A stretch of DNA of 26,857 bases from CAZXNF01 sp050741255 (GCA_050741255.1 JBOIEQ010000049.1:1-26857); one strand, 5' to 3'. Positions 1 to 7,257 are shown, counted from the stretch's first letter. The notes: generated from the letters alone by a model not told the origin. Numbers and translations are program-made.

Positions 1-4
1 GGTC

Positions 5-586
5 ATGAAACTCCTGGTCGGGCTGGGCAATCCGGGCGCCAAGTACGCGGCGACGCGCCATAACGCCGGTTTCTGGTTCGTCGAGCGCGTGGCGGACGCC
101 GCCCGCGCGTCGTTCGCCGCCGAGCGCAAGTTTCACGGCGAAGCCGCCAAGCTCGCGCTGCCGTCCGGTGAGGTCTGGGTGCTCAAGCCCGACACCTTCA
201 TGAACCTGTCCGGACGCGCGGTCGGTGCGCTGGCCGGGTTCTACAAGATCGCCGCGCAGGACATCGTCGTCGCGCACGACGAGCTCGATCTGCCGCCCGG
301 CGGCGTCAAGCTCAAGTTCGGCGGCGGCATCTCCGGACACAACGGCCTGCGCGACATCGTCGCCGCGCTCGGCACGCAGGATTTCTGGCGTCTGCGCCTC
401 GGCATCGGGCACCCGCGCGAAAACGCCGCCAGCGAGCAGGAAGTGGTGGACTACGTGCTGCACCCGCCGCGCAAGGAAGAGCAGGGCGCCATCGATGACG
501 CCATCGCGCGGGCGCTGGAATGCTGGCCGCTGCTGGCGGCGGGCCAGACGGAAGCAGCGATGCTCAAGCTGCATACGAAGACGTGA
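5..586 (+). CDS. pth: Peptidyl-tRNA hydrolase
   Basis: Cytoplasmic enzyme that cleaves the ester bond between peptide and tRNA in prematurely released peptidyl-tRNA, recycling tRNA. The 193-residue protein has the usual Pth length and hallmarks: the N-terminal LVGLGNPG segment, the TRHNAG motif with the catalytic histidine near residue 19, the FMNLSG segment near residue 67, HDELDLPPG near residue 91 and GGGISGHNGLRDI near residue 107. The start is the ATG four bases into the window; its upstream region is not visible. In many proteobacteria pth is directly followed by ychF; here a small four-helix-bundle gene and its heptad repeats sit between them. The last base of the pth TGA stop (586) is also the first base of the left heptad array, so the stop codon touches the inserted element. 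Confidence 0.97.
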   Translation: MKLLVGLGNPGAKYAATRHNAGFWFVERVADAARASFAAERKFHGEAAKLALPSGEVWVLKPDTFMNLSGRAVGALAGFYKIAAQDIVVAHDELDLPPGGVKLKFGGGISGHNGLRDIVAALGTQDFWRLRLGIGHPRENAASEQEVVDYVLHPPRKEEQGAIDDAIARALECWPLLAAGQTEAAMLKLHTKT

Positions 587-615
587 TTTGGGATTCGGGA
601 TTGGGGATTTGAAAC
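586..615 (+). repeat. Left heptad array of element 1
   Basis: Four tandem 7-bp units with consensus ATTNGGG at 586-592, 593-599, 600-606 and 607-613; the last is the variant ATTTGAA. The fourth base of each unit varies (T, C, G, T) while the ATT and GGG parts are kept. It starts on the final base of the pth stop codon. Bases 604-615 pair perfectly with 986-997. Confidence 0.85.
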
Positions 616-617
616 CA

Positions 618-980
618 GTGGCTGCCCAACGTCCGCATGAGAAGTTGAATGTCTGGCGGGAGTCCATGGCGCTGGCTGAGCAGGTTTATCGTATCTGCGG
701 TGATTTGCCGGAGACAGAAAAATACGGACTGATTTCGCAAATGCAAAGGGCCGCCGTGTCGATACCTAGCAACATCGCGGAAGGTGCAGTGCGAGGCTCC
801 CGCAAAGAATACATTCAGTTTCTGACCATCGCGCGCGGATCATTAAGTGAACTCGACACTCAACTGCAGTTGTCTCTGAAGATTGGCTTGATCGGAGATG
901 TCTCTGATATACGTCTGAAGGTCGACCAAGTATTTGGCTTACTCAACGGGTTGCTGAAGTCCCTCCGTCAGACGCAATAG
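618..980 (+). CDS. Four-helix-bundle protein (23S rRNA intervening-sequence protein family), copy 1
   Basis: Small, probably all-helical protein of about 120 residues matching the four-helix-bundle family first noticed in 23S rRNA intervening sequences and related in fold to the Avd accessory protein of diversity-generating retroelements. Visible hallmarks are LNVWRESMALAEQVY near the N-terminus, the conserved YGLISQMQRAAVSIPSNIAEG core, then FLTIARGSLSELDTQL. The biochemical role of the family is not established; Avd-type members bind nucleic acid. The reading frame stays open far upstream inside pth, but that part is a shadow; the family-like sequence begins near 609-650. I chose GTG at 618 with GGGGA about ten bases upstream. 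TTG at 609 is an alternative and resembles the TTG-AAA start of the copy at 18503. The two proteins are identical at roughly half of about 85 hand-aligned positions. Confidence 0.88.
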   Translation: MAAQRPHEKLNVWRESMALAEQVYRICGDLPETEKYGLISQMQRAAVSIPSNIAEGAVRGSRKEYIQFLTIARGSLSELDTQLQLSLKIGLIGDVSDIRLKVDQVFGLLNGLLKSLRQTQ

Positions 981-985
981 CGATT

Positions 986-1020
986 GTTTCAAATCCCTAA
1001 TCCCCAATCTCTAATCCCCA
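986..1020 (-). repeat. Right heptad array of element 1
   Basis: On the + strand the units are TTCAAAT (988-994), CCCTAAT (995-1001), CCCCAAT (1002-1008), CTCTAAT (1009-1015) and a partial CCCCA. Read on the minus strand they are ATTNGGG-type heptads ending in ATTTGAAAC, the inverted partner of the left array. It ends ten bases before the ychF start codon, leaving ychF without an obvious Shine-Dalgarno sequence. Confidence 0.85.
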
Positions 1021-1030
1021 AGCAAAAACC

Positions 1031-2125
1031 ATGAGTCTGAAATGCGGCATCGTTGGGCTCCCCAACGTCGGCAAGTCCACCCTGTTCAACGCGTTGACGA
1101 AGGCGGGCATCGCGGCGGAAAACTATCCGTTCTGCACCATCGAGCCCAACGTCGGCATCGTCGAGATTCCCGATGCGCGGATCAAAGCGCTAGTGACACT
1201 GACGAAACCGGAAAAAGTGATTCCCGCCGTCACGGAGTTCGTGGACATCGCCGGGCTGGTGGCGGGCGCCTCCAAGGGCGAGGGTCTCGGCAACCAGTTC
1301 CTCGCCAACATCCGCGAGACCGATGCGACCGCGCACGTCGTGCGCTGCTTCGAGGACGAGAACGTGGTGCACGTCGCGGGCAAGATCGATCCGCTGTCGG
1401 ACATCGACACGATCAACACCGAGCTCGCGCTGGCCGACCTCGCGAACGTCGAGAAGCAGCTCGCCAAATCCACGAAGCTCGCGAAGTCCGGGACCGACAA
1501 GGAGGCTGTGCGCCTCATGGCCGTGCTCGAGAAGTGCCGGGCGGTGCTGAACGAGGCGAAACCCGTGCGTTCGCTCACCCTGTCCGTGGAGGAAGAGGCA
1601 CTGCTCAAACCCTTCTGCCTCATCACCGCCAAGCCTTCCATGTACATCGCCAACGTCAAGGAAGGCGGGTTCGAGAACAACCCGCATCTCGAGGCGGTGA
1701 AAACACGGGCCGCCACCGAGAATGCCCCGGTCGTCGCGGTCTGCGCGGCGATCGAGGCGGAGATCGCCGACATGAGCGACGAGGACAAGCTGGCCTTTCT
1801 CGCCGACATCGGCATGACGGAACCCGGCCTCGACCGCGTCATCAAGGCGGGCTACACCCTCATGGGGCTGCAGACCTATTTCACCGTGGGACCCAAGGAA
1901 GTGCGTGCCTGGACCTTCCACAAGGGCTGGACGGCGCCGCAGACCGCGGGCGTCATCCACACGGACTTCGAGAAGGGTTTCATCCGCGCCGAGGTGACCG
2001 CGTACGACGACTACGTGAAGTACAAGGGCGAACACGGCGCGAAAGAGGCCGGCAAGCTGCGGCTGGAAGGCAAGGAATACATCGTGCAGGACGGCGACGT
2101 CATGCACTTCCGGTTCAACGTTTGA
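1031..2125 (+). CDS. ychF: Redox-regulated OBG-family ATPase YchF
   Basis: Ribosome-associated P-loop NTPase of the OBG family; YchF proteins prefer ATP over GTP and have been linked to translation and oxidative-stress responses. The 364-residue protein has the family length. The P-loop GLPNVGKS lies at residues 9-16, DIAGLV near residue 71, and the nucleotide-specificity motif is NVKE instead of NKxD near residue 206, which marks YchF. The C-terminal TGS domain contains QTYFTVGPKEVRAWT and ends with the typical HFRFNV. The ATG at 1031 is preceded by AGCAAAAACC and then directly by the right heptad array of element 1, so its own upstream region has been replaced or displaced. Translation may depend on coupling or on the repeat-derived leader. 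Confidence 0.97.
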   Translation: MSLKCGIVGLPNVGKSTLFNALTKAGIAAENYPFCTIEPNVGIVEIPDARIKALVTLTKPEKVIPAVTEFVDIAGLVAGASKGEGLGNQFLANIRETDATAHVVRCFEDENVVHVAGKIDPLSDIDTINTELALADLANVEKQLAKSTKLAKSGTDKEAVRLMAVLEKCRAVLNEAKPVRSLTLSVEEEALLKPFCLITAKPSMYIANVKEGGFENNPHLEAVKTRAATENAPVVAVCAAIEAEIADMSDEDKLAFLADIGMTEPGLDRVIKAGYTLMGLQTYFTVGPKEVRAWTFHKGWTAPQTAGVIHTDFEKGFIRAEVTAYDDYVKYKGEHGAKEAGKLRLEGKEYIVQDGDVMHFRFNV

Positions 2126-2226
2126 CGGTGGCGGACGCATGAAGCGCGCCGCACCGTCTGCGCCTGGGTCGAACGGACGCTATCCGCGCCGTTCATCCGG
2201 CGCCCTGTATCGTCGCGGGGTCTGAT

Positions 2227-3369
2227 ATGGCAACGGAGTTGCTCGCGCAACTGGAAACGCCGGCGCTGGTCCTCGACAGGCCGAAAGTCCGGCGTAACCT
2301 CGCCCGCATGCGAAGCAAGGTCGCGGGTCTCGGCGTGCCGCTGCGGCCGCACGTCAAGACGGCCAAGTGCATCGAGGTCGTGCGCATGGCGCTGGAAGAC
2401 CGGCCGGGTCCGATCACCGTCTCCACGCTGAAGGAAGCCGAGCAGTTTTTCGCGCATGGCCTCACCGACATCCTCTACGCGGTCGGCATCGCGCCGGGCA
2501 AGCTCGACCACGTGGCCGACCTGCGCCGGCGCGGCGCGGACATGAAGATTCTGCTCGACAGCGTGGAGGCCGCGCGCGCGGTGGCGGCCAAAGGCGAAGC
2601 GCTCGGTTTGCGCTTCCCCGCGCTGATCGAGATCGACAGCGACGGCCACCGTTCCGGGGTGAAGCCCGGCGACGCCGCCCTGGTCGACATCGGCCGCGCG
2701 CTGCAGGAAAGCAAAGGCGCCGAGTTGCGCGGCGTCCTGACGCACGCCGGAGATTCCTACAACTGCGGCGACACCACGGCGATCCGGGCGATGGCCGAGC
2801 GCGAGCGTGCCGCCGTCATCGCCTGCGCGGAGCGCTTGCGCGCCGCTGGTTTACCGTGCCCCGTCATCAGCGTGGGTTCCACGCCGACGGCCACCTTCGC
2901 CGAACGCCTGGACGGCGTCACCGAAGTGCGCACCGGCGTCTACATGTTCTTCGATCTCGTCATGGCGGGCCTTGGCGTGTGCGCCGTGGACGACATCGCC
3001 GTGTCGGTGCTGACGAGCGTCATCGGGCATCAGCGCGACAAGGGCTGGATCATTACCGACGCCGGCTGGATGGCGCTGTCGCGGGACCGCGGCACCGCGG
3101 GCCAGAAGCTGGACCAGGGCTACGGCGTCGTGTGCGATGCCGGCGGCCGCGTCATCGACGGGCTGCTCGTCGCCTCCACCAACCAGGAACACGGCATCGT
3201 TGCGTATCGCGACGGGTCGATCCCGGACTGGACGCGATTTCCGGTCGGCGCACAGCTGCGCGTCCTGCCCAATCACGCCTGCGCCACCAGCGCGCAGCAC
3301 GACCGCTATCATGTGGTGGACGGAAATATCAACGTCGCCGCCACTTGGCCGCGATTCAGCGGCTGGTAA
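2227..3369 (+). CDS. DSD1/D-threonine-aldolase-type PLP enzyme (alanine racemase fold)
   Basis: Fold-type III PLP enzyme of 380 residues, of the group that includes D-threonine aldolase and eukaryotic D-serine dehydratase. The N-terminal barrel carries the PLP lysine in RPHVKTAKC (Lys44). The C-terminal domain has the metal-binding His-x-Cys pair in PNHACATSAQH (about His350 and Cys352), followed by YHVVDGN. Both sites are intact, so an active, metal-dependent D-amino-acid lyase or aldolase is likely; the exact substrate cannot be read from sequence. The ATG at 2227 follows GGGG a few bases upstream. A cupin gene starts 26 bases after its stop, with a good Shine-Dalgarno sequence, so the two are probably one transcript. 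Upstream, GAACGG (about 2171) and CCGTTC (about 2189) could form a small hairpin. Confidence 0.85.
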   Translation: MATELLAQLETPALVLDRPKVRRNLARMRSKVAGLGVPLRPHVKTAKCIEVVRMALEDRPGPITVSTLKEAEQFFAHGLTDILYAVGIAPGKLDHVADLRRRGADMKILLDSVEAARAVAAKGEALGLRFPALIEIDSDGHRSGVKPGDAALVDIGRALQESKGAELRGVLTHAGDSYNCGDTTAIRAMAERERAAVIACAERLRAAGLPCPVISVGSTPTATFAERLDGVTEVRTGVYMFFDLVMAGLGVCAVDDIAVSVLTSVIGHQRDKGWIITDAGWMALSRDRGTAGQKLDQGYGVVCDAGGRVIDGLLVASTNQEHGIVAYRDGSIPDWTRFPVGAQLRVLPNHACATSAQHDRYHVVDGNINVAATWPRFSGW

Positions 3370-3395
3370 GCCAACGCAATCGCAAGAGGATCATC

Positions 3396-3878
3396 ATGAC
3401 CGCCCCCAAGCTGCTGCGACTCCCCGCGCTCGACCCCGGCGAAGTGACATCGGCCACCAGTTCCAATTACCCCGACCTGTTCCGGCCCTTCGTGACCGGC
3501 CGCAACAAGCGCAGGCTCGGCGAGGTGCTGGGGCTGAAGAGCTTCGGCGTCAACCTGACGACGCTCAAGCCCGGCGCGCAGTCGGCGCTGCGGCACTGGC
3601 ACCGCACGCAGGACGAGTTCGTCTACGTCGTGAGCGGCGAACTGGTGCTGGTGACCAACACCGGCGAGCAGATCCTGCACCCGGGCATGTGCGCGGGCTT
3701 CCCCGCCGGCTTCATGGACGGGCACTGCCTGATCAACCGCTCGAACGAGGACGCGTCCTATCTGGAGGTTGGCGACCGCACGGCCGGCGACCAGGTCACC
3801 TATCCGGATGATGATCTGGCCGCCAGGATGGTGGACGGCCAGTGGCGCTTCCAGCGCAAGGACGGCACGACGTACTAG
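3396..3878 (+). CDS. Cupin-domain protein
   Basis: Single-domain cupin of 160 residues. Cupin motif 1 is seen as RHWHRTQDEFVYVVSGEL (His-x-His, then Glu, then Gly), and motif 2 as FPAGFMDGHCLINRS, giving a full set of candidate metal ligands. Single-cupin proteins of this kind are often small-molecule isomerases, dioxygenases or transcription-associated sensors; nothing here decides between them. The start is ATG 3396, chosen because AAGAGGA lies six bases upstream at 3384-3390; the same frame is open for a long way upstream inside the PLP-enzyme gene, but that is an overprint. Position right behind the D-amino-acid enzyme suggests a shared pathway, which is inference only. Confidence 0.85.
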   Translation: MTAPKLLRLPALDPGEVTSATSSNYPDLFRPFVTGRNKRRLGEVLGLKSFGVNLTTLKPGAQSALRHWHRTQDEFVYVVSGELVLVTNTGEQILHPGMCAGFPAGFMDGHCLINRSNEDASYLEVGDRTAGDQVTYPDDDLAARMVDGQWRFQRKDGTTY

Positions 3879-3896
3879 ATAGACAGGCCGCTGCGG

Positions 3897-4337
3897 TCAC
3901 TGGCGTGGCGAGGCGGAATACGTGGCGGGATCGCTTGCCCAGCGCAGGTATTCGGTGCGCAGGCCGCTGGCCGGCACGCCGAGTTTGCGGGTGACCGTCG
4001 TGCCTTCATAGGTCGCCGCCACCGTATAAGCCCCTGCCGGCAAGTTGGCCAGGAAGACCGGGCCCTCGGACACCGCCTTGATGACAGGCTGGCCCTTGCC
4101 GTCCGTGATCGTCACGCCGACGTCGGCGACGTAATTGCCCTCGATGACCGTGAAGACAAGCTTGGTGTTGTACTGGCCTTCCAGCGCCTTCATGCGCGCA
4201 AGGTCGGTGTCGCCCACGCCGCCCGACGCGTACGGAACCGCCGCGCCGGCGGGCGAGGCGGTCTGTGCCTGGGTGAACGCGGTGGCGCCGGCGAGGGCAA
4301 CCGCGGCAAGCACCCTCAGCAATGCCTGATGGCTCAT
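3897..4337 (-). CDS. Exported small protein with carboxypeptidase-regulatory-like beta fold
   Basis: Protein of 146 residues with a clear Sec signal peptide (MSHQALLRVLAAVALAGATAFTQAQ; cleavage likely after AQA), so it is periplasmic or secreted. The mature part has a stretch resembling carboxypeptidase-regulatory or Ig-like sandwich domains: a segment like ADVGVTITDGKGQPVIKAV, followed by LANLPAGAYTVAATYEGTTVTRKL. No catalytic motif is visible. AGGAGA stands a few bases upstream of the ATG at 4337. It converges with the cupin gene and is divergent from the Bug-receptor gene, so it is a single-gene unit. Function unknown. Confidence 0.75.
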   Translation of the reverse strand: MSHQALLRVLAAVALAGATAFTQAQTASPAGAAVPYASGGVGDTDLARMKALEGQYNTKLVFTVIEGNYVADVGVTITDGKGQPVIKAVSEGPVFLANLPAGAYTVAATYEGTTVTRKLGVPASGLRTEYLRWASDPATYSASPRQ

Positions 4338-4536
4338 GGTCTTTCTCCTGTTCCGGGCGGAATGTCGTTGCCTATAACGATAACTCTACGCCGGGTTGGA
4401 GCCGTGGAACGCAGGCGGGGTTCCCGACCTTCTGTCAGCCGCCGCCGACAACTTTCGGCCTGCGCCGCGCCAAACCGTCACGCAGGCGTCATCCCGGCGG
4501 GCGCATGGCAGAATTCCGTCGCAGCGCACTCGCACG

Positions 4537-4586
4537 CGGGCACGACGACCCGCCGGCGAGGGCGCACCTGAGGAGACCGTCCCGTG
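4537..4586 (+). repeat. Leader repeat, copy A (upstream of the Bug-receptor gene)
   Basis: About 50 bases ending in the GTG start of the Bug-receptor gene, including its Shine-Dalgarno core TGAGGAGACC. A closely similar copy (I count 43 of 50 matches with a one-base gap) lies at 8755-8803, where no intact gene follows. See the entry for copy B. Confidence 0.65.
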
Positions 4587-5576
4587 ACCGCATGCTGCCC
4601 CCGCCTGAACGCCGGCCCAGCCGCCGCCCGTGTCCTGTTGTGCCTGTGCGCGTTTGGCGCCGCGGGCATGGCCTCCGCGGTTTATCCCGAACGCCCGATC
4701 CGCATCGTCGTGCCGTTGCCGCCGGGCACCGCCCCCGACCTCTTCGCGCGCTACCTCGGGCAGAAGCTGTCGGCGAGCCTGAAGCAGCCGGTGATCATCG
4801 AGAACCGGCCGGGCGCGAACACGGTAATCGGCACCGGCGTCGTCGCCAAGGCCACCCCCGACGGCTATACGCTGCTCTATGCATCCGTGCAGCACGTGAT
4901 GCTGAAGCCGCTGCTGAAGGATCTGCCGTTCGATCCCGACGCCGATTTCGTGCCGGTGACGACCACCTCGGCGACGCCCATGGTGCTGATCGTCCCCGCG
5001 AACTCGCGCTTCAACGCCGCCGGTGATCTCGTCGCGGCCGCCAAGGCAAAGCCGGGCGAACTCAACTTCGCCACGCCGGGCATCGGCAGTCCCGCGCATC
5101 TCGCGGCGCAGGCGTTCCTGTCCAGTACCGGCACCACGGCACGGCACATTCCCATGAAGGGCTCCACCGAAAGCGTGACCGCCGTGGCCGGCAGCCAGGT
5201 GGACTACACCATCACGTCGATCACCAACGCGCTGCCGCTGATCCAGAGCGGCAAGCTGAAGGCGCTCGGCTTCGCGAGCGCGCAGCGTTTCGAGCGCCTG
5301 CCCGCGGTGCCGACGCTGCGCGAGGCGGCCCCGCCCGGCTTCATCTACGAGACCTGGGGCGCGCTCTTCGCGCCGGCGCGGACCCCGCCCGAGGTGCTCG
5401 GGCAACTGAACGAGGCGATCGTCCGCTTCCTCAACGAGTCCGACACGCGCGAGTTCTGGGAGCGCAACGGCAGCCAGCCGCGTCCGCGTTCGCTACGCGA
5501 CGCGAGCGTCTTCCTGCAGCAGCAGTCCCGCGAGGCGGTCGAGCTGGTGCGGGCCATCGGCGCGACGGCGCAATGA
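4584..5576 (+). CDS. Bug/TctC-family periplasmic solute receptor
   Basis: Extracytoplasmic solute-binding receptor of the tripartite tricarboxylate transporter (TTT) family, 330 residues. It has an N-terminal signal segment (hydrophobic core RVLLCLCAFGAAGMASA) followed by the signature YPERPIRIVVPLPPGTAPDLFAR, then IIENRPGANTVIGTGVVAKATPDGYTLL, and LPAVPTLREAAPPGFIYETWGALFAPA near the C-terminus. These receptors bind carboxylates and are very numerous in betaproteobacteria, mostly without adjacent membrane components, as here. GTG 4584 is chosen because GAGGAGA lies eight bases upstream. The stop overlaps the start of the next gene by ATGA, so the two are translationally coupled. The ligand may be a substrate or product of the coupled M28-like protein; that is inference. 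Confidence 0.92.
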   Translation: MTACCPRLNAGPAAARVLLCLCAFGAAGMASAVYPERPIRIVVPLPPGTAPDLFARYLGQKLSASLKQPVIIENRPGANTVIGTGVVAKATPDGYTLLYASVQHVMLKPLLKDLPFDPDADFVPVTTTSATPMVLIVPANSRFNAAGDLVAAAKAKPGELNFATPGIGSPAHLAAQAFLSSTGTTARHIPMKGSTESVTAVAGSQVDYTITSITNALPLIQSGKLKALGFASAQRFERLPAVPTLREAAPPGFIYETWGALFAPARTPPEVLGQLNEAIVRFLNESDTREFWERNGSQPRPRSLRDASVFLQQQSREAVELVRAIGATAQ

Positions 5577-6766
5577 TGGCGGCCGCACCGGAGGATACGA
5601 AGGCCTACACCGCGGCGCGGGCGGCGCAGCTCGTCGCCGTGTTCGACGGCAGCGGTGTGCACCGCGCCTCCACGCCCGGCGATGCCGCCAGCGGCGAGTG
5701 GCTGTGCGCGGAAGCGGCCCGCGCGGGTGCCGAGGTGTCGCGCGTAGCCGTTCCGCTCGACCGCACGGTGGTGGACGAAGCCTTCCTCGTCTGCGCCGGG
5801 CAGCGCATCGACGGCCTGCCGATGTTCGACACGCCGCAGGCCGCCGGCGTCCTGCGCGGCAGGCTGGTGCCCTGCGGCGAGTCCGGCGAGATCGGCTACC
5901 TCGAAATGCCGCCCAACTCCGCGTCCATCAAGGGCCAGAAACTGGAAGGGATCCGGCGCGAGACGCGGCATGCGGCACTGGTGGTCGCGACCCGCGTGAC
6001 GGGCGAATCGCTCGCTCCGATCAACGCGCAGTTCTTCAGCGCCCCTTTCGGCCCACCGGTGCTGCAGGTTGCGGGCTTTAACGCCGCCTTCCTCGCCGCG
6101 CAGGCGCGAGCCGGCGCCGCGGTGGAAGTCGTGAGCCGCCACCATCGCGTGACCGCGCAGTCGTTCAATGTCGCGGCGCGGGTGGCGCCCAACGGCGACG
6201 CGCCGTCCGCCGGGCACATCGTGCTACTGACGCCGCGCACCGGCTGGTGGGAATCCACCGCCGAGCGGGCCGGTGGCATCGTGGCGTGGCTCGCGGGCCT
6301 GGCGGCGGCGGACGCCCTGCAGCGCCGCGGCGGACTCAGACGCGACGTGCGTGCCTACGCCACCTGCGGCCACGAACTCGGCCACGTGGGACTCGAACAC
6401 CTGCTGGCCCGCGAACACAAGCTGGTGGCGGACGCCGCGTGCTGGCTGCACCTCGGCGCCAACCTCGGTACCGCGAGCAATGTCGCGATGACGGTGCGCA
6501 CCGACGACACCGCCGCGGCGGAGGCGATGCGCGCGTTGCTGGTGGCTGAAGGTTATCCGGCAGACGCGATCCGGCTCGAACCCGCCAGCACCTTTTCCGG
6601 CGAGGGCCGCGACGTGGCCGCGCACGGTGCCCGCGTGCTGTCGCTCGCCGGTGCGAACGCGCATTTTCATGCGGCCAGCGATCGGTGGCCGACCAACGTC
6701 AGTGCGGCGAATGTCGCCGCGATCGCAAGGGCGGTGGGGAAGTGGGTGGAAGGGGAGGCGGGCTGA
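5573..6766 (+). CDS. M28-peptidase-like protein with degenerate metal site
   Basis: Protein of 397 residues without a signal peptide. The overall order of segments looks like M28 aminopeptidases: a variable apical or PA-like part (about 90-190), the segment AGHIVLLTPRTGWWESTAERAGGIVAWLAGL where M28 enzymes have H-x-D and then a D-N-G turn, YATCGHELGHVGLEHLL where they have E-E-x-G-x-x-G, and FHAASDRWPTNVSAANV where they have the last histidine. The first His, the bridging Asp and the first Glu seem replaced (TPRTG, AERAG, GHELG), so ordinary two-zinc catalysis is doubtful. ATG 5573 overlaps the Bug-receptor stop (ATGA), implying co-translation. It could be a divergent hydrolase or a binding protein. 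Moderate confidence in the fold, low in activity. Confidence 0.55.
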   Translation: MMAAAPEDTKAYTAARAAQLVAVFDGSGVHRASTPGDAASGEWLCAEAARAGAEVSRVAVPLDRTVVDEAFLVCAGQRIDGLPMFDTPQAAGVLRGRLVPCGESGEIGYLEMPPNSASIKGQKLEGIRRETRHAALVVATRVTGESLAPINAQFFSAPFGPPVLQVAGFNAAFLAAQARAGAAVEVVSRHHRVTAQSFNVAARVAPNGDAPSAGHIVLLTPRTGWWESTAERAGGIVAWLAGLAAADALQRRGGLRRDVRAYATCGHELGHVGLEHLLAREHKLVADAACWLHLGANLGTASNVAMTVRTDDTAAAEAMRALLVAEGYPADAIRLEPASTFSGEGRDVAAHGARVLSLAGANAHFHAASDRWPTNVSAANVAAIARAVGKWVEGEAG

Positions 6767-6843
6767 ATTTCCCGGGACCTGTCTTGTTGAAAAGCGTGCG
6801 CTACGATATTCGGATCGAAGCGATTTACGGATGGCGCTGCGAA

Positions 6844-6869
6844 CCTGTTCAACGTATCCGGTGAACAGG
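6844..6869. other. Stem-loop upstream of the integron cassette
   Basis: CCTGTTCA (6844-6851) and TGAACAGG (6862-6869) form a perfect 8-bp stem with a ten-base loop, about 80 bases after the M28-like gene and 19 bases before the GTTAGGC core site. There is no T tract, so a classical terminator is unlikely. It could be part of a decayed attC whose other end is the GTTAGGC at 6888. Confidence 0.4.
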
Positions 6870-6888
6870 AACTGCTGGATAAATCTAG

Positions 6889-7257
6889 TTAGGCATCGTT
6901 CGCATGGCTCGAACTTTGAAAGTCAATCTCACTGCTCCGACTCCCGAGTTGGTTCATCAATGGCGGAACTTCGGCGAGGATGTTTGGGGTGAGCTACGGG
7001 AAGAGTGTGAGGTTTCCATTAACGAGATTGACGCTTCGACCAGCGAGTTTTTTGTGCGTGGGATTCACAAGCGAGAGCTTCGCACTATTGCGGCCAGAGT
7101 GCGAAAGATTGCAGAGAAGAATCTGCTGTCGCAGATTGTCCGTGTTAGCGAGATTACAGATGACCACGATGCCTAACCATGTGCTGCAGCGAACCCGGCC
7201 ATCGCGCTGCTGTTGCAATTCCCACGTCCCGTGGGCCGGGGCGCTGAGCTTGGGTCG
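6889..7257 (+). mobile_element. Integron-type gene cassette
   Basis: A compact unit bounded by integron core sites. A GTTAGGC (GTTRRRY) core lies at 6888-6894, nine bases before the start of a 90-residue ORF. The ORF stop codon is embedded in GCCTAAC (RYYYAAC) at 7171-7177, which opens a foldable attC-like site ending in GCTAGGT (7257-7263). Integrase cuts between G and the next T, so the cassette is given as 6889-7257. No integrase is in the window. The interior is richer in A and T than its neighbours, as expected for a captured cassette. It looks like a lone cassette or a piece of an integrase-less cassette cluster. Confidence 0.65.
6904..7176 (+). CDS. Hypothetical cassette-borne protein
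   Basis: Protein of 90 residues that I do not recognise. It is soluble and charged, without signal peptide or membrane segment. The N-terminal half (LKVNLTAPTPELVHQWRNFGEDVWGELREECEVSINEID) looks like a mixed alpha/beta domain; the C-terminal half (IHKRELRTIAARVRKIAEKNLLSQIVRVSEI) has a basic amphipathic helix. ATG 6904 lies just behind the GTTAGGC core site and its TAA is part of the GCCTAAC core of the attC, the usual arrangement for an integron cassette ORF. Expression would normally depend on an upstream promoter. Function unknown. Confidence 0.7.
   Translation: MARTLKVNLTAPTPELVHQWRNFGEDVWGELREECEVSINEIDASTSEFFVRGIHKRELRTIAARVRKIAEKNLLSQIVRVSEITDDHDA

Larger units (their letters stand above)
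586..1020 (+). mobile_element. Element 1: four-helix-bundle gene between inverted heptad arrays
   Basis: A unit of about 435 bp that exactly fills the pth-ychF gap. It has a left array of 7-bp units (ATTTGGG, ATTCGGG, ATTGGGG, then ATTTGAA), one gene on the + strand, and a right array whose reverse complement has the same unit type (ATTTGAA innermost, then ATTAGGG, ATTGGGG, ATTAGAG). The innermost 12 bases, GGGATTTGAAAC, are a perfect inverted repeat (604-615 and 986-997). The interior is visibly richer in A and T than pth and ychF. No transposase or target-site duplication is recognisable. A second element with the same plan but a different heptad lies at 18462-18920. Calling it mobile is inference from the repeated architecture and the interruption of a usually adjacent gene pair. 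Confidence 0.6.

Noticed and set aside
586..606. G-quadruplex in the left array of element 1
   Set aside because: Only three G-runs lie close together on one strand; a canonical intramolecular quadruplex needs four.
225..617. N-terminal extension of the first four-helix-bundle gene overlapping pth
   Set aside because: The residues are Arg/Ser-rich shadow sequence of pth; family similarity begins only after the left heptad array.
988..1020. Telomere-like CCCTAAT/CCCCAAT repeats
   Set aside because: The units resemble eukaryotic telomere heptads, but they are few, degenerate, internal to a bacterial operon and matched by an inverted partner on the other side of a gene; telomere function is not plausible.
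586..1020. CRISPR array
   Set aside because: The repeats are 7 bp and directly tandem without spacers, and no cas genes are present anywhere in the window.
1190..2140. 316-codon minus-strand ORF antisense to ychF
   Set aside because: It has no domain features and is rich in His, Arg and Asp as expected for a shadow frame of a GC-rich gene.
6844..6869. Rho-independent terminator after the M28-like gene
   Set aside because: The stem is perfect but the loop is ten bases and no T tract follows; kept only as an unexplained stem-loop.
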